A DNA stretch of 64,000 nucleotides from Fallopia convolvulus (Eukaryota; Streptophyta; Magnoliopsida; Caryophyllales; Polygonaceae). Positions 24,541-35,707 of this stretch are shown in pieces; the stretch's first letter is position 1; each line of letters begins with the position of its first letter. Position numbers and translations under genes: made by a program. Below the pieces are notes generated by a model. That model saw only the letters and a program-made list of their open reading frames with translations, was not told the DNA's origin and did not search any database. The stretch lies in assembly GCA_964016875.1 (NCBI GenBank), contig OZ024724.1, positions 41,903,820 to 41,967,819 on the forward strand. Reading direction: 5' to 3'.

Positions 24541-25169
24541 GAGATTCAAGGTACCAAACATGCTTGAAACCTCGAGAGACCGAGATGAAACTCGGTAGTC
24601 GGATCAACCGACAACAAGCAACAACAGAAAAGAAACAACAAAACAAACCAAAAAACAAGGTAAAAAGCAACAAACAAAAGAACAAGGTAAACAAGCAGCA
24701 AACACCAAGTCAGGAAGCCGAAGAGACTTGAGACCAGTAGAAGAAAAGCACTTTCGCGGGTTAGTAGAATACTACCATAGATGTATAGGGCCATCGGAGC
24801 GCAAGACAATAGGAAACCGACTTGAGGAGGTGTGACTAAACGCTTGGAAAATAACAGGAAACACACCACCGAACAACACCGAAACATAATCTCGAACCAC
24901 AGAGCAAATCACAACCTACTACCAGAGTTTGAGGCAAGCAAGAACCTTGAGTTCAAGGGTTACAACGACACACAGTGGGGGATTACCCGTGCACAACAGT
25001 GATTATTAGAAAGGTTCCTTTGGTTCTTCAACCGTTAGTATTGTTGAAACGAGGCTTAATTCTTCTTTTAAACTCCGTCGGCACCTGCGCCACTTCATAG
25101 CACACGAGCGTAGAAAGGAAGACGAAGGCATGTTTCAAATAGAAACCCAACAAGACCCCCAAAATACAA
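24541..25169. other. Gene-free stretch, possibly the 5' part of an old L1
   Basis: Base composition is less AT-rich than the surroundings and resembles the L1 remnant that follows. No motif was recognised. Confidence 0.3.
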
Positions 25170-26430
25170 ATGGGGACAAGTGGGAACTGGAACAAACACC
25201 GCTTTCGGCTTGAGGATGCATATGAACACACAAGGGCGAGCGGGAGGATTGAAGGTGATTATGTAGAGGGAGATCCACAACACCAAAATATTGGAGATCT
25301 GAGTGGGGGGGGAGAAGTTTCGAATCTAGATCGGGATGAAGGTCGTCGGCACGATAAAGAAACAGTTTCTCCGCGACCGATGACGGGGACTGGTGTTAGT
25401 CGAAGGCAAGTTGCGCCAGAATCTCATCCTTTTGATTTTGAAACTGAGGGGTGCGGGGAGGACTGGCTTCATGGTTATTGCCAGGAATATTATTTGAATT
25501 TTGAACCCCATTGGTCCTTGCTATTGTAGAATCAAGAACTAGTGGCTTCTGAGCGGGCTCTGTTAATCCTCAATTGGGTTTTGATGGAGTTTTGCGGATC
25601 GATGCTAGAGGTTTTGCAGGAGGTATTTGGCTTATTTGGAGGACCATAGAAGTGTTAGTTATTATCCCCTTGTCATTGAATGATCAACACATCATGATTG
25701 AGATTTTGAGACACGGGGAGAAGCCTTGGTTACTCACGGTTGTTTATGCTCTCTTAACCCTTCGAATCAGCATATTCTTAAAGATAATCTAGAGATAGTT
25801 GTATGAACAAATCAGCAAGCATTTGAGTTTGTATGTGGGGTTGAATAGGGCCTCAACGGAGTTTTAGGATTGGGTGGATAAATTGTAGCTAATTGATTTG
25901 GGTTTTGAAGGTCCATAATTCACATGGACTACTAGTACGACTCCTCTAACATATAAAGTGATGCGCCTTGATAAAGGGTTTTATTAGGACTATCTTTGGC
26001 GACACCCCACTCTGATCACTTGCCAAGAGCACTATCTTTGCTACCACGATTTGGCATATTTGGAAGCTCGGAAGAAACATGTCTTTGAAAGGAGTGATGA
26101 GTTAGGAACCATGTCTTTGAAGGTTTGTTCAATTGTGGAGGCTTATGATAGTGTTGCTGTGTTTATACGGTGTTTATCGAAGAATGTCTTGCAACCGAGT
26201 TCAGCCAAGTTAATGAACAACCTTTAGTTTGGATTCCACCACAGGTCGGTTGGATATGTTTGAAAACGGATGCTATTTCAAAGGAGACAACCCCAGTTTG
26301 GTTGGTGGTGGAGAAGTTTTTTGCAACTCAGGGTTAATTCTTATAGGCATTGTTGTTCAAATTTAGGTTCGGTTGCCTCCCGGTACAATTCATCATATTC
26401 AAAACTAAAGTTACACTCAACGTGTTATAA
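25170..26430 (+). mobile_element. Eroded L1-type LINE
   Basis: A possible ORF1 tail (25170-25529, rich in Gly, Asp and Arg) is followed by an endonuclease fragment, GFDGVLRIDARGFAGGIWLI and WLLTVVYA (25574-25792). Then comes LIDLGFEGPQFTWTTSTT with RLDKGF in broken frames (about 25890-25985). Next is an RNase-H-like start, WIPPQVGW with LKTD (26232-26275) and GGGEVF after a frameshift. The whole reverse transcriptase is absent, so a large internal deletion has joined endonuclease to RNase H. Boundaries and target duplication were not found. Confidence 0.65.
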
Positions 26431-26883
26431 TCAAATTCAAGAAGCTTATCAAACCAAGGCATACGTGAAGCAATGATCCTATTAGCTAACTACTACAAAG
26501 GAAGAGTGTGTTTAAGAACAATGATCCTGTCATAAAATTTGTCTATCAAAGAAGATCAATCCACCACCTTTCACTGTTTTTGATGTATCAAAAGACTAAA
26601 AACAATTTCACAATGCTTTCACATTACTTGGGTATGTTATCCTGAAACATTGGAGCACAACCCTATAATAACAGAGGGAAAGCTCAAGCAGAAAGGATTA
26701 GAATGATCTATGCACTAATAACAAACTAGGTATCAATTAAACAATGATCCAAGCTTTCCTTATGTGCAACGTTTCAAAAACAATAGAAAATTTCAAACAG
26801 TCAAAAACACTAAATCAATCATGCAAAGTCGATACAATTAAAATACAACTCTTGGCTTGCTACGTGTACAAGTACACATGTGT

Positions 26884-26960
26884 TCCCCTCAGTCAAAGTG
26901 AGTTTGTCGATCAGATGATCAGAATTAGCATGGTTATATAAAAATAACCATCATTGGGAG
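26884..26960 (-). ncRNA. Candidate C/D box snoRNA B
   Basis: On the minus strand a CTCCC...GGGGA closing stem encloses AATGATGG (near-consensus box C; 26949-26956) and CTGA (box D; 26889-26892). Nine bases upstream of box D (TCACTTTGA) are complementary to a conserved 25S rRNA stretch as I recall it. An internal hairpin is not typical. It lies downstream of the promoter-like region at 27624-27728. Tentative. Confidence 0.28.
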
Positions 26961-27126
26961 ACACACGAGACCTTGATACAGATGGAAAAAATAACTCAGT
27001 TTCAAATACTTCAGATAATAGGAGAGCAGATCCAAAACTTTAAGTAAAAATATGCATACCCATCATGACACATTAAGCATCACAAGAATCAAAATGATGA
27101 AAATGAAACTTATCAATTAGTGAATT

Positions 27127-27217
27127 GGAGCTCAGATAAATGTAGAGTCAATGCTTTTCCTTGACCACAAAGGTCTCAAAGTGAGCTGGGTAGTCAAGAC
27201 ATATCATCACTGCTCTC
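27127..27217 (-). ncRNA. Candidate C/D box snoRNA A
   Basis: On the minus strand GTGATGA (box C; 27204-27210) and CTGA (box D; 27132-27135) are 68 bases apart, with short complementary flanks (GAGC/GCTC) that could close the terminal stem. No rRNA target was recognised. It shares its possible host transcript with the candidate at 26884-26960. Confidence 0.28.
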
Positions 27218-27623
27218 AGCTGAATACAAAACAGAATATTGAAAACAAACTGTCCATCCATGAAAACTGTTGCTCAGATGCACATTCCCAAGGAAACACA
27301 AAAAGGGCAACAACAATAGGGCCAAATGGATAGGTTCATCTATGCACAGATAAAATCCTAGAAACCATATAAATGATTACCAAGAAGAACTATGTGCAAG
27401 AGATTTAAGACCTTGAACAAAAATACATCAATTGGCATTTTGCTGGGTTTGAATCGAAATACAATGAGTATTGAAATCAAAGCAGTAAATTCGTTCAAGT
27501 GACTCAAGTTCAACAACTGAAGCTAAACGAAGACAAATAGGGAGAGAGATAGAATACTGGCACTGGAATTCAACATGGAGATGCAGACCTAAAAATGAAA
27601 GACGGCGAGCGGTGACGAGTTTC

Positions 27624-27728
27624 AAACCCTAAAATTGGAGGTATATTCAGGCAGCCTCAGTGTTATTTTATAGAAGTGTGAAATACAATTCGGCCCAATT
27701 TTCGCAGGATTGGATAAAATTCGGCCCA
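27624..27728 (-). promoter_or_regulatory. Telobox plus two TGGGCC (site II) elements
   Basis: On the minus strand two TGGGCC boxes (27723-27728 and 27692-27697) are followed by TTAGGGTTT, the complement of the AAACCCTAA telobox (27624-27632). This combination is characteristic of plant ribosomal-protein and snoRNA gene promoters. The transcript would run left through 27600-26300, where only a 65-codon frame (27625-27428) without recognised homology exists. Confidence 0.5.
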
Positions 27729-27730
27729 TT

Positions 27731-28253
27731 AACGTTAGGATTGGATCGAAAGAGTACGAGTAGTATTTGTGAAAATGAGTTGAGTTATATAAGTAGGTGG
27801 AGCCATTTTCACGACTTCATTTGCGAATAAATGACCCATCCGTTAATTGTGAAATATTTCACCACCAATTTCTAATTCGTCGGTACAACACATCTGACCT
27901 AATAAGCATTAAAAATTAACATAAAAATTAAGAAAATCGCTTAATTTAACTTAATTAAATATCTTCCATTTTGTTGGGATCTTTTATCTTATTTTGTAAA
28001 TTTATGTAAATAATTTTTATTTCAAAACTATTCTCTAAATTGAAATTAATGAACCATTTTTAAAAAAATCAAACTTAACAAAAAATATTCAGATTTACCA
28101 AAATTAGAATTGTTATTGTGTGCCCATGGGCACACATTAGAAAAATCCTTTTAATTAATAGGGATATTATTGGAAAAAAAATGACTAAAATAAGTTAAAC
28201 GAATAATTTTATCGAACAAGAAAATCAAGCTAAAATGACAAATTTAGCTTAAA
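27731..28253. other. Gene-free AT-rich stretch
   Basis: It holds the palindrome at 28117-28136 and no gene. Confidence 0.5.
28117..28136. repeat. Perfect 20-bp palindrome
   Basis: TGTGTGCCCATGGGCACACA is its own reverse complement. It could extrude as a hairpin and may be the terminal hairpin of an unrecognised transposon. Confidence 0.6.
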
Positions 28254-28828
28254 CTAGTTGTCCCCGTCGTGCCATGCACGACTATGACTCGATAGTTTTA
28301 GATATACTATAAAAAGATATTAATAAATAAAAATATAATATAAAATTTACTGTAAGTAATTTGCTACCCGTAATATGTAGTAAGAATATATTTCACATAT
28401 AAAATCAAATAATTGTTGTTATAAAAATTATGAATTCAATCAAACAAATATACACTTTTATAATTTCCAATTCGTTCATTAATTGAAAAGTTGGAAAGTA
28501 TATATATTAATATGGCTTGATATGGTGGTTGTACATAAATTGCCTAAATTCTTCTTGATTTTAAGATAAATTGCCTTATGTAATCATTGTAAATTTTATT
28601 TAAATTTTTTATTATTTATTAATTATAGTTAAATATGACATGTTAATGATAGGACAAAATATAATATGACGTGGTATATGACGTGTAAAAAATATAATGA
28701 TATGACTTAAGGAAAAGGTGACATGTGGCAAAATCTAAGGTGGCGTATTCTCAAAACGACATGTGGAAAAAGCTGAGGTGGCGCAACGTGGAGGCTCCAA
28801 ACCTTATTGCTTTTATATATATAGTAGA
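28254..28828 (-). mobile_element. Non-autonomous Helitron
   Basis: On the minus strand the 5' end TCTACTATATATATAAAAGC starts at 28828 after an A. The 3' end carries the hairpin GTCGTGC/GCACGAC, then GGGGACAA and CTAG (28254), followed by T. Insertion between A and T, the hairpin and the CTRR end are diagnostic. It is 575 bp and non-coding. Confidence 0.85.
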
Positions 28829-29374
28829 TTGTCTCTTTAAAATCAATCCCATTAGTTAAAATTTAACTAAATTATTTTAAATTAGTTAAATTTATATATT
28901 AAAAAATCAATGTATTACTTTTTTTAAAAATATCTTTACCTATATTAATTTTTAATTATTATTTTTAGATAGGGTTGTTTTTCGTCTGTTTCTTTTTTCT
29001 AAAAACCATCCTTTTCATTTATTATTTTTGGATACATAGTTACATACGTACAACTTATTTTTCTAACAAATTATTATTATTTAGATCCATAATCTTATCA
29101 AAATTAATTTTTAATTCTTCTTTTTTGATTGAAAAATATAAACTAAATCATCAATAATTATATATTAAAGTTGTGTCTTTTCGAGTCGATACATTGATTT
29201 GAGACCCCATCTTAAAAATATTTTTTATTTATATTACTTTAGCTTTTTTAATTAAATTATTTTCTATCTAGTTATGTTAAAAAAGTTTTAAAATTGAATT
29301 TTAATTAAAAATTATGAGAATTAAAATATCTTTATCATTTTACCCATTTATATAAAAGATTTTTCTTAATCAAG
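28829..29374. other. Gene-free stretch with a Helitron-like 5' end
   Basis: TCAATAATTATATATTAAAG at 29151 (after an A) resembles the start of the Helitron at 51099. The two stay similar for about 60 bp (AAAGTTGT, CCTTTTCGA). No 3' end was seen, so it is probably truncated. Confidence 0.4.
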
Positions 29375-29405
29375 TCTACTATATATATAAAAGCAATAAA
29401 GTTTG
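29375..29405 (+). mobile_element. Helitron 5' end interrupted by an L1
   Basis: TCTACTATATATATAAAAGC matches the 5' end of the Helitron at 28828. It runs into GCAATAAAGTTTG (29393-29405), where the L1 inserted, and resumes at 35695 as GCAATAAAGTTTGGAGCC, which continues the family sequence. No hairpin/CTRR end was identified downstream. Confidence 0.7.
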
Positions 29406-29457
29406 CTCTACCGCGCCTGGCTCATCGCCTTCCTCGCGGCTGAAACCCTAACGATGC

Positions 29458-31344
29458 TTGCTCTACCGTTGTCCCTGTGCCGCCGAGGGCACCTCTCAAT
29501 CCCCACCCAAAAGAAGGCCAACAAGTATTCTCGATGCCCAATTAAAGAAAACAATAAGCAAATTCCCAAATCCCCAATTCCGTTCACACCGGATTAGTAA
29601 TCTGGGGGGATTCAACATCATTCAATCGATCGAATTGATCTCTCATCTTCTTGATAGCTTCGGGAGAAAACGTGAATTCAATTTAGCTAAAATCGAATCG
29701 CAATTACTCCATTCAAATCAATCCCATGGTGTTTCGGGGGAATTTCAATCCTCTTGGCGCTTGGTTCACGACGTTGACGGTAACTGCGCGTTGGGCGTTG
29801 AGGCTGTGTTGTGTAGGCGGATGAAGCCCCCTATTACTTTTGTTGCAGTGTCGTCATTTCGGCACTCGTTTCCACTCGCCTCCTCTATCGTCTTTGTAGG
29901 TAACAGTCTCTTGAGTGCCGGTGTAATGGCCTTTAAATACAATATTGTACAGATACCCAAACTCATGTTCCCTCCCAACTCGATTTGTGCTGCTTTCGAG
30001 TACAACTTTACTGATTCCATCGCCCACTATGTCCTCTTTCTCAAACCCACTCCCATGGCTGAGCTCTCAGAAAATCATACCCCATGCAAAGAACAAACCA
30101 CATATGGTGATGTTGAGAATCAAAAAAATACCAACTCATCTCGTATGGGCGGCCAAGTGCCTAAACATAGTGAAAACCATACAAGCAACCAAAACCAATT
30201 AGCCAACCGTATGTCGAAATTGGAAATCGACCCAGCAGTGCTTCGCTCAAATCTGCAAAAAAGCAAAAGATGTTGCCATCAAATCGATGCAGTCTTCTCT
30301 GCTTTGTGCCCTTAAAGCCTCCTCTTCTGTTATCTACTTTGTGCGTGTGATTTTGGAAACCGTCTTGAAGTCGATCTTTTAGGCTCTTCAATCTCCTAAT
30401 TTGTTACAAGCTTTTTGTCTTGTGTGCCTTGCAAATGAAAACCTACTGTTGTTGTATGTATAACAGGCTTACTAGGCTAGCTGGGTTTTTTGTTAGTGTT
30501 CAAAACACAATATGAAAGTCTATGGCTTTGGTGGTTAACTTTGTATCAATGGATTCTATCCCATCTGTGTTTATCACTTACGGTGCTTATTATTAACATG
30601 ATATTAATCTCTTGTGTTGGTGGAAGCTTAAAGCTTTCAAAAAATCATGTGTAAAACAAGAATTTAATACTCATTTAAGGGTCAAACCTCAAACAAACTC
30701 TCCCACAATTGGAATAACACTTTTTAGTGCTTACCCCAACACCCCGAACGGAAAAACCGTTGATCGTGGTCACTTTAGGCATTTTTTGTTGCTCTCTAGA
30801 TCAACTCAATACTCTGTTAAGGTTCATACCCCCGACAAATTCTCCTGGGCATGGCTCTGTTTATTGGTTTGCCAACCCTCGAAAACAAAAAATGAGTGAA
30901 AATAAGGCAAAATCCACCTTACGCATAGCAAATGCAAATCAATGGCAACCGGTTTATTCCACCTCACTGGGGTTAATCGGAAAAATCAATCCAAAAACTA
31001 ATAAAACACCTTATGGTTGGCTTGCTAAACAACAACTTGAATTGCACTTGCATAAGCTGGATTCTATCCACTCATATAGCATAACCATGTTAACTAAGGC
31101 AACCATTACACATCTCGTCTCTTGGTGGATGGTAAAAGCTTGGAATAATAACCAAAACAAGTTTAACATATCTATCGGGAAATTCTACAAAAGAAACTTG
31201 AATGTAATGGATTATGCAGAAGGTAACTCTTTGGGAGATCCCCTTTCTATTTCTAGTAAAAGAAAAATAAATAAAACAAAAACCAAGCTCCTATTGAAAA
31301 ATCAAAGCAAAGTAAGAAACAAATTTGGGGAAAAATCCATATAA
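29458..31344 (+). pseudogene. L1 ORF1 region
   Basis: Frames at 29458-30315 (285 codons) and 30727-31344 (205 codons) occupy the position of L1 ORF1, which encodes an RNA-binding chaperone. I recognised no conserved domain in them; assignment rests on position between the 5' end and the endonuclease. The second frame is basic at its C-terminus (repeated KTKTKLLLKN), as expected for nucleic-acid binding. Confidence 0.45.
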
Positions 31345-31512
31345 AAAATGTAGATAAAAGGCTGACCAACCCAAAACCCAAGATTAAAGGAAGTACGTCA
31401 TATGCGTGTGTACAAACCAAAAGTATTAACGGTTCTTATAAAACTTTGAAAACAAGATCATGGAAGCCTCCATACCCTCTAATGGCAAAAAACCACAAAT
31501 TAGACGGTTATT

Positions 31513-34500
31513 TATGAAGATAAGTATGTGGAATTGTAGGGGCATGAAGAATAGGTCTTTCTGGACTGAGGTTAACGCTTTATGCCGCCTAGAAAATATC
31601 CAACTAATATCACTAGTTGAAACGAAAGCCCAAACCCCGCCAGAATGTAAAAATTGGCAAAAAGTCGGATTCGACTCCATTGAGTTTATTCCGGCAAACG
31701 GATTCGCTGGAGGGATCTGTGTCCTCTGGAAGGGGGCACAACTCTCGAATGAAAGAATCAAAACTATCCACAAACACCTTCATTGGTTTTCACTATAACC
31801 CGGAAACTAACAACGAATTGATGATTATTTTCGCCTATGCACCGCCAAGGGCACAAGAAAAGGATCAGTTTTGGACGAAACTCAAAGAGTTTATCCAAAA
31901 TTGTAACCTTCCATGCATCATTATGGGAGAACTCAATGAAATTCAACACCCCAGTGAAAAACAAGGGGGCGCAAACCCAAACCACTCAAGGTTTGAAAGA
32001 CTCATTAAATTTAAAAACGATTGCGACGTTTGCGATATTCGAACGCTAGGAAACAAATTTACTTAAAGAAGATCCAAAAAACTCGAAGGCACTACGTTCG
32101 AAAAATTAGACCGAACCTTAGTTAGTAACCAAATTATCCAATGGTACCCGTCCATAGCGACGAAAAACCACGCCTTCTCAACCTCGGATCATTGCCCTAT
32201 CTTGTGCGACCTCCCAACAGGAGTACCATTCAAAGCACATCCATTCAAATTTAAAATGATGTGGACATTTAGAAAAGATTTCCAGAACATCATCAAACAA
32301 GCCTGGCGTTACAACGATGGCGAATCACATATGTTTAACCTCACAAAAAAACACAACTCCTTAAAATTAAAGCAAAAGCATGGAATAAGCATACTTTTGG
32401 AAACATTTTCTAACAAATAAAAAACCTAGATGAAGATCTGCTTCAAATTCAGAAAGAAATCATAGAAAATAAAAAAACACAAGTCCAAAAGCAGGAAAGA
32501 TTGGACAAGAAACGGTCGTGCTTAATCAACTTCCACAACTCCTATGAAACAAAGGGCCAAAAACACTCACATAAAACTAAATGACAAAAAAATGAAATAC
32601 TTACACCGGATTTCAAGCGGTAGAAGAAATAGAACCAATATCAAAAAAATCCGAACTGCAGTGGGAACGCAGATCACCGGATTAGAAAACATCAAAGTAG
32701 AAATCAAACGGGACTTCCAGAACTAATTCCGGGTATTGGAAATAAATCGTAGAAAACTCTAAAGTATGACTCAAACCATTCGAAAAGAAGTAACCGAAGA
32801 AGATAACACGGAAATCACAAAACCGATAACGAACACTGAAATAAAGAACGCTCTATTTGACATCGGGGATGATAAATTCCCCGACCCGGATGGAATGTCG
32901 GCAAGCTTCTATAAGCAATATTGGCATATTGTTGGCCCGGACGTGATCAAAGCTGTTAAAAGTTTTTTCACACTGGAAAAATTTTGAAATAGATAAACCA
33001 TACATTTATAACTCTACTACCTAAATGCGAAAATCACAACTCAACCAATCACTACAGGCCAATTAGCCTATACAATACCATCTATAAAATAATCTCAAAT
33101 TTTTTAACAAACTTCCTAAAAGAGTGTTAAATAAACTTATTCACCCGATGTAGGGGCGTTTGTCTAGAACCGGAGTATCCACGACAACACACTCATCGCG
33201 CATGAAATCTTCCACTCCTTCCGAAGCAAACGAGGGAAGGAGGGGTGGATCGCTATCAAACTCGACATGGAAAAAGCCTATGATCGGATCAGCTGGGAAT
33301 CCTTAGCTGAGATACTCCACAAATTCAGTTTCAATGATAAATTCTTGGGTTGGATCCGAGAATATGTGAAAACGGTCTCTTTCTCAATCCTTGTCAACAA
33401 CGGACCGACAGAACAATTCTTCCCTAAACGAGGCCTTAGACAGGGGAATCCCCTATCGCCATACTTATTCATTCTCGTCGTCGAGGTTCTGGCAAGACAA
33501 CTCCAACTCCGGAGTTCTAACCCAAAAAGTAGCATCGGGATCCAAATCTCGAGAAATGGAACAAAAATCCCTTTATTGGCCTTTGCAGATGATATCATCA
33601 TCTTTGCAAAAGCCAACAACGAAGCATGTAAAAATATTAAGGATACCATTGATGACTACTGACAGATCTCCGGACAAAAAGTGAATTTCCATAAATCCGC
33701 ATTCCAAGTGACCAAAAACACTAATAATAACACAAAGGAGCGGATAAAACAAATACTACAAATAGCAAACACAATTGCGCTTGGCAAATATCTGGGATGC
33801 CCGATAATGAACGGGAGAGTAACACAAAATACCTTCAAACCTCTAGTTCTGAGAAAGATCCCAATTGTCAAAATGGAAAGCTAACGCCCTATGCCAGGAA
33901 GGGTGGAAAACACTAATTAAAGCAAACCTCTCAGCACAACCAAACTACATCATGCAATCGTTTCTACTACCACAGTCAACATTGAAAGAACTTGACCAGA
34001 TAAAAAAAAACTTCTTTTCGAACAAGGAAAACTACTATAAGCCATTAATAAGCTAGAACTCCATTTGTCACCCTCCCGCCCATGGAGGTTTAGGAATAAA
34101 AAAAGCGGCCGAAATGAAACAAGCACTTCAAATGAAGCTGGTGAACCAAGCACTTCAAATGAAGCTGCTTTGGAAGATCCTAGCGGAACCAAATAACCTA
34201 TGGGTCAAAATAGTGACTGAAAAATACCTCAAATTGGAGAGTATTCTAAACTATAAGAAAAAAACAAAACACTTACATCTTGGGAATGGTCTAAACTTGT
34301 AAGCCTAAGGGACCTGTTCATTAAGGGCCTCATTTGGCAAGCGGGGGACGGTAAAACCATCCGATTCTGGAAAGATATTTGGACCGGTAATGGTCCCCTC
34401 AACCCGAAACCCGAGGCTGAAAACCTCATTGATAGGGAGGAACCTGTAGAGGCGTACCTCCGGGAGGACAACTCATGGAACACTGAGAAATTGGTTGAAG

Positions 34501-35660
34501 TCGTCTCGCTTGATGACCTTGACAGAATCTCCAACATTATTAATCCCATAAATAAACTAACGGATAGATTGTACTGGCAACCAAGCAAAATGGTTGGTAC
34601 TCCATCCACTCTACGATGCTGTGGTTCCACCAAGCAAAAGGTGAACCCAAAATTAACTTAGAATGGATTAACATGCTAAATATCCCTCCTAAAATGAAGA
34701 ACCTTATTTGGAAAGTAGCCCGAAATGGTTTACAACTAAAACAAGGCTTGCAGCAAACCACATTTCGGTAACAAAAGGCTACGAAGCTTGTAACAACACG
34801 GTGGAGGACACAAACCATGTGTTACTATCACGCCCTCTCACTAAGGCAACCCTTTATTCAATAGACCCGAAATAAGGGGGGTCACTGACCGGATATCCCC
34901 GAACGGGAAAAAATCACACGAGGTCCTGGAGGAAATTAAGAAAATGACAACAAATGAGGAATTTGAACTCCTCGGCAATACGTGGTGGAGCCTTTGGTTC
35001 TCGAGAAACAAGAAAGTCTTCGATAGCAACACCAGAATAAACCTGACCAATGCCGATCAAATCGTTGATTTTGTCCGAAACCAGATTAAAGAATGGAAAC
35101 TTGCAGAAATCGCTGCATCCTCCGGACCCCGTAACCGTAGTGGACGCGGTCGGGATGGTAGAAAGCGAATGAAACGGGAAAACCCCAAAAGTGACTATAC
35201 TAAATTGAATTTTGATGGTGCAGTTAATGCAGATGGTGTGGCTTCTTTCGGGTTCATCTTCAGGGACTCTGGTGGCTCCCTCATCCATTTTGATGGAGGA
35301 CTGCTTGGTCGACAGTCTGTTTTGACATCCGTGACGATCGCCTTGCACTAGGGACTTCTTGAGGCCATCAGACGTGGCATTCACCAGACCCAAATTGAAG
35401 GCGATAATTTGCAGCTGGTCATTGCCTTGCTCGACGACTGGCACTGTCCGTGGGAGATTGAGTTGCTGCATGCAGATATCCATTGCTTGTTGGCTCGTTT
35501 CCAAGATTGGTGTATCTATCACGTTGTTCGGGAATGCAATTCTGTGGCGGATTTCATCGTTGGATCGTTCAGGCGTGTCTCCGCCGTCCCACTTGTAGTT
35601 GATTTGGGCCTCCTTACCCTCATCCACCACGATGCTCTAGGGCGACCACTAGCTTATTAG
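31513..35660 (+). pseudogene. L1 ORF2 (endonuclease, reverse transcriptase, RNase H)
   Basis: The endonuclease starts MKISMWNCRGM (31516) with ANGFAGGICVLW; it shifts frame into IIFAYAPPRAQEKDQFW and IIMGELNEIQHPSEKQGG, where the usual GDFN reads GELN. The reverse transcriptase follows: FPDPDGMSASFYKQYW (32877-32924), MEKAYDRISW, GLRQGNPLSPYLFILV and the active site LAFADDIIIFAK (33267-33662). A zf-RVT-like piece with TNHVLL lies near 34810, and an RNase H domain with LNFDGAV and IEGDNLQLV spans 35199-35660. In-frame stops such as 33000, 33661 and 35349 and several shifts inactivate it. Confidence 0.85.
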
Positions 35661-35707
35661 GGGTCATCCTAACTTCTTTCCTTATAAAAAAAAGGCAATA
35701 AAGTTTG

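Larger units (their letters stand above)
29406..35694 (+). mobile_element. L1-type LINE, near full length, inactivated
   Basis: A 6.3-kb insertion is bounded by a perfect 13-bp target duplication GCAATAAAGTTTG (29393-29405 and 35695-35707) and ends in a short A tail. Two-ORF organisation, endonuclease, reverse transcriptase, zf-RVT and RNase H are recognisable in order. Several frameshifts and stops break both ORFs. It inserted into a Helitron, so it is the younger of the two. Confidence 0.9.

Noticed and set aside
24546..24887. 113-codon minus-strand frame with strings of Leu, Val and Phe
   Set aside because: The apparent membrane segments come from an A/C-rich plus strand; it is probably antisense of an old L1 leader.
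27428..27625. 65-codon frame behind the telobox promoter
   Set aside because: It starts near the expected transcript start but shows no recognised protein; kept only as part of the candidate non-coding locus.
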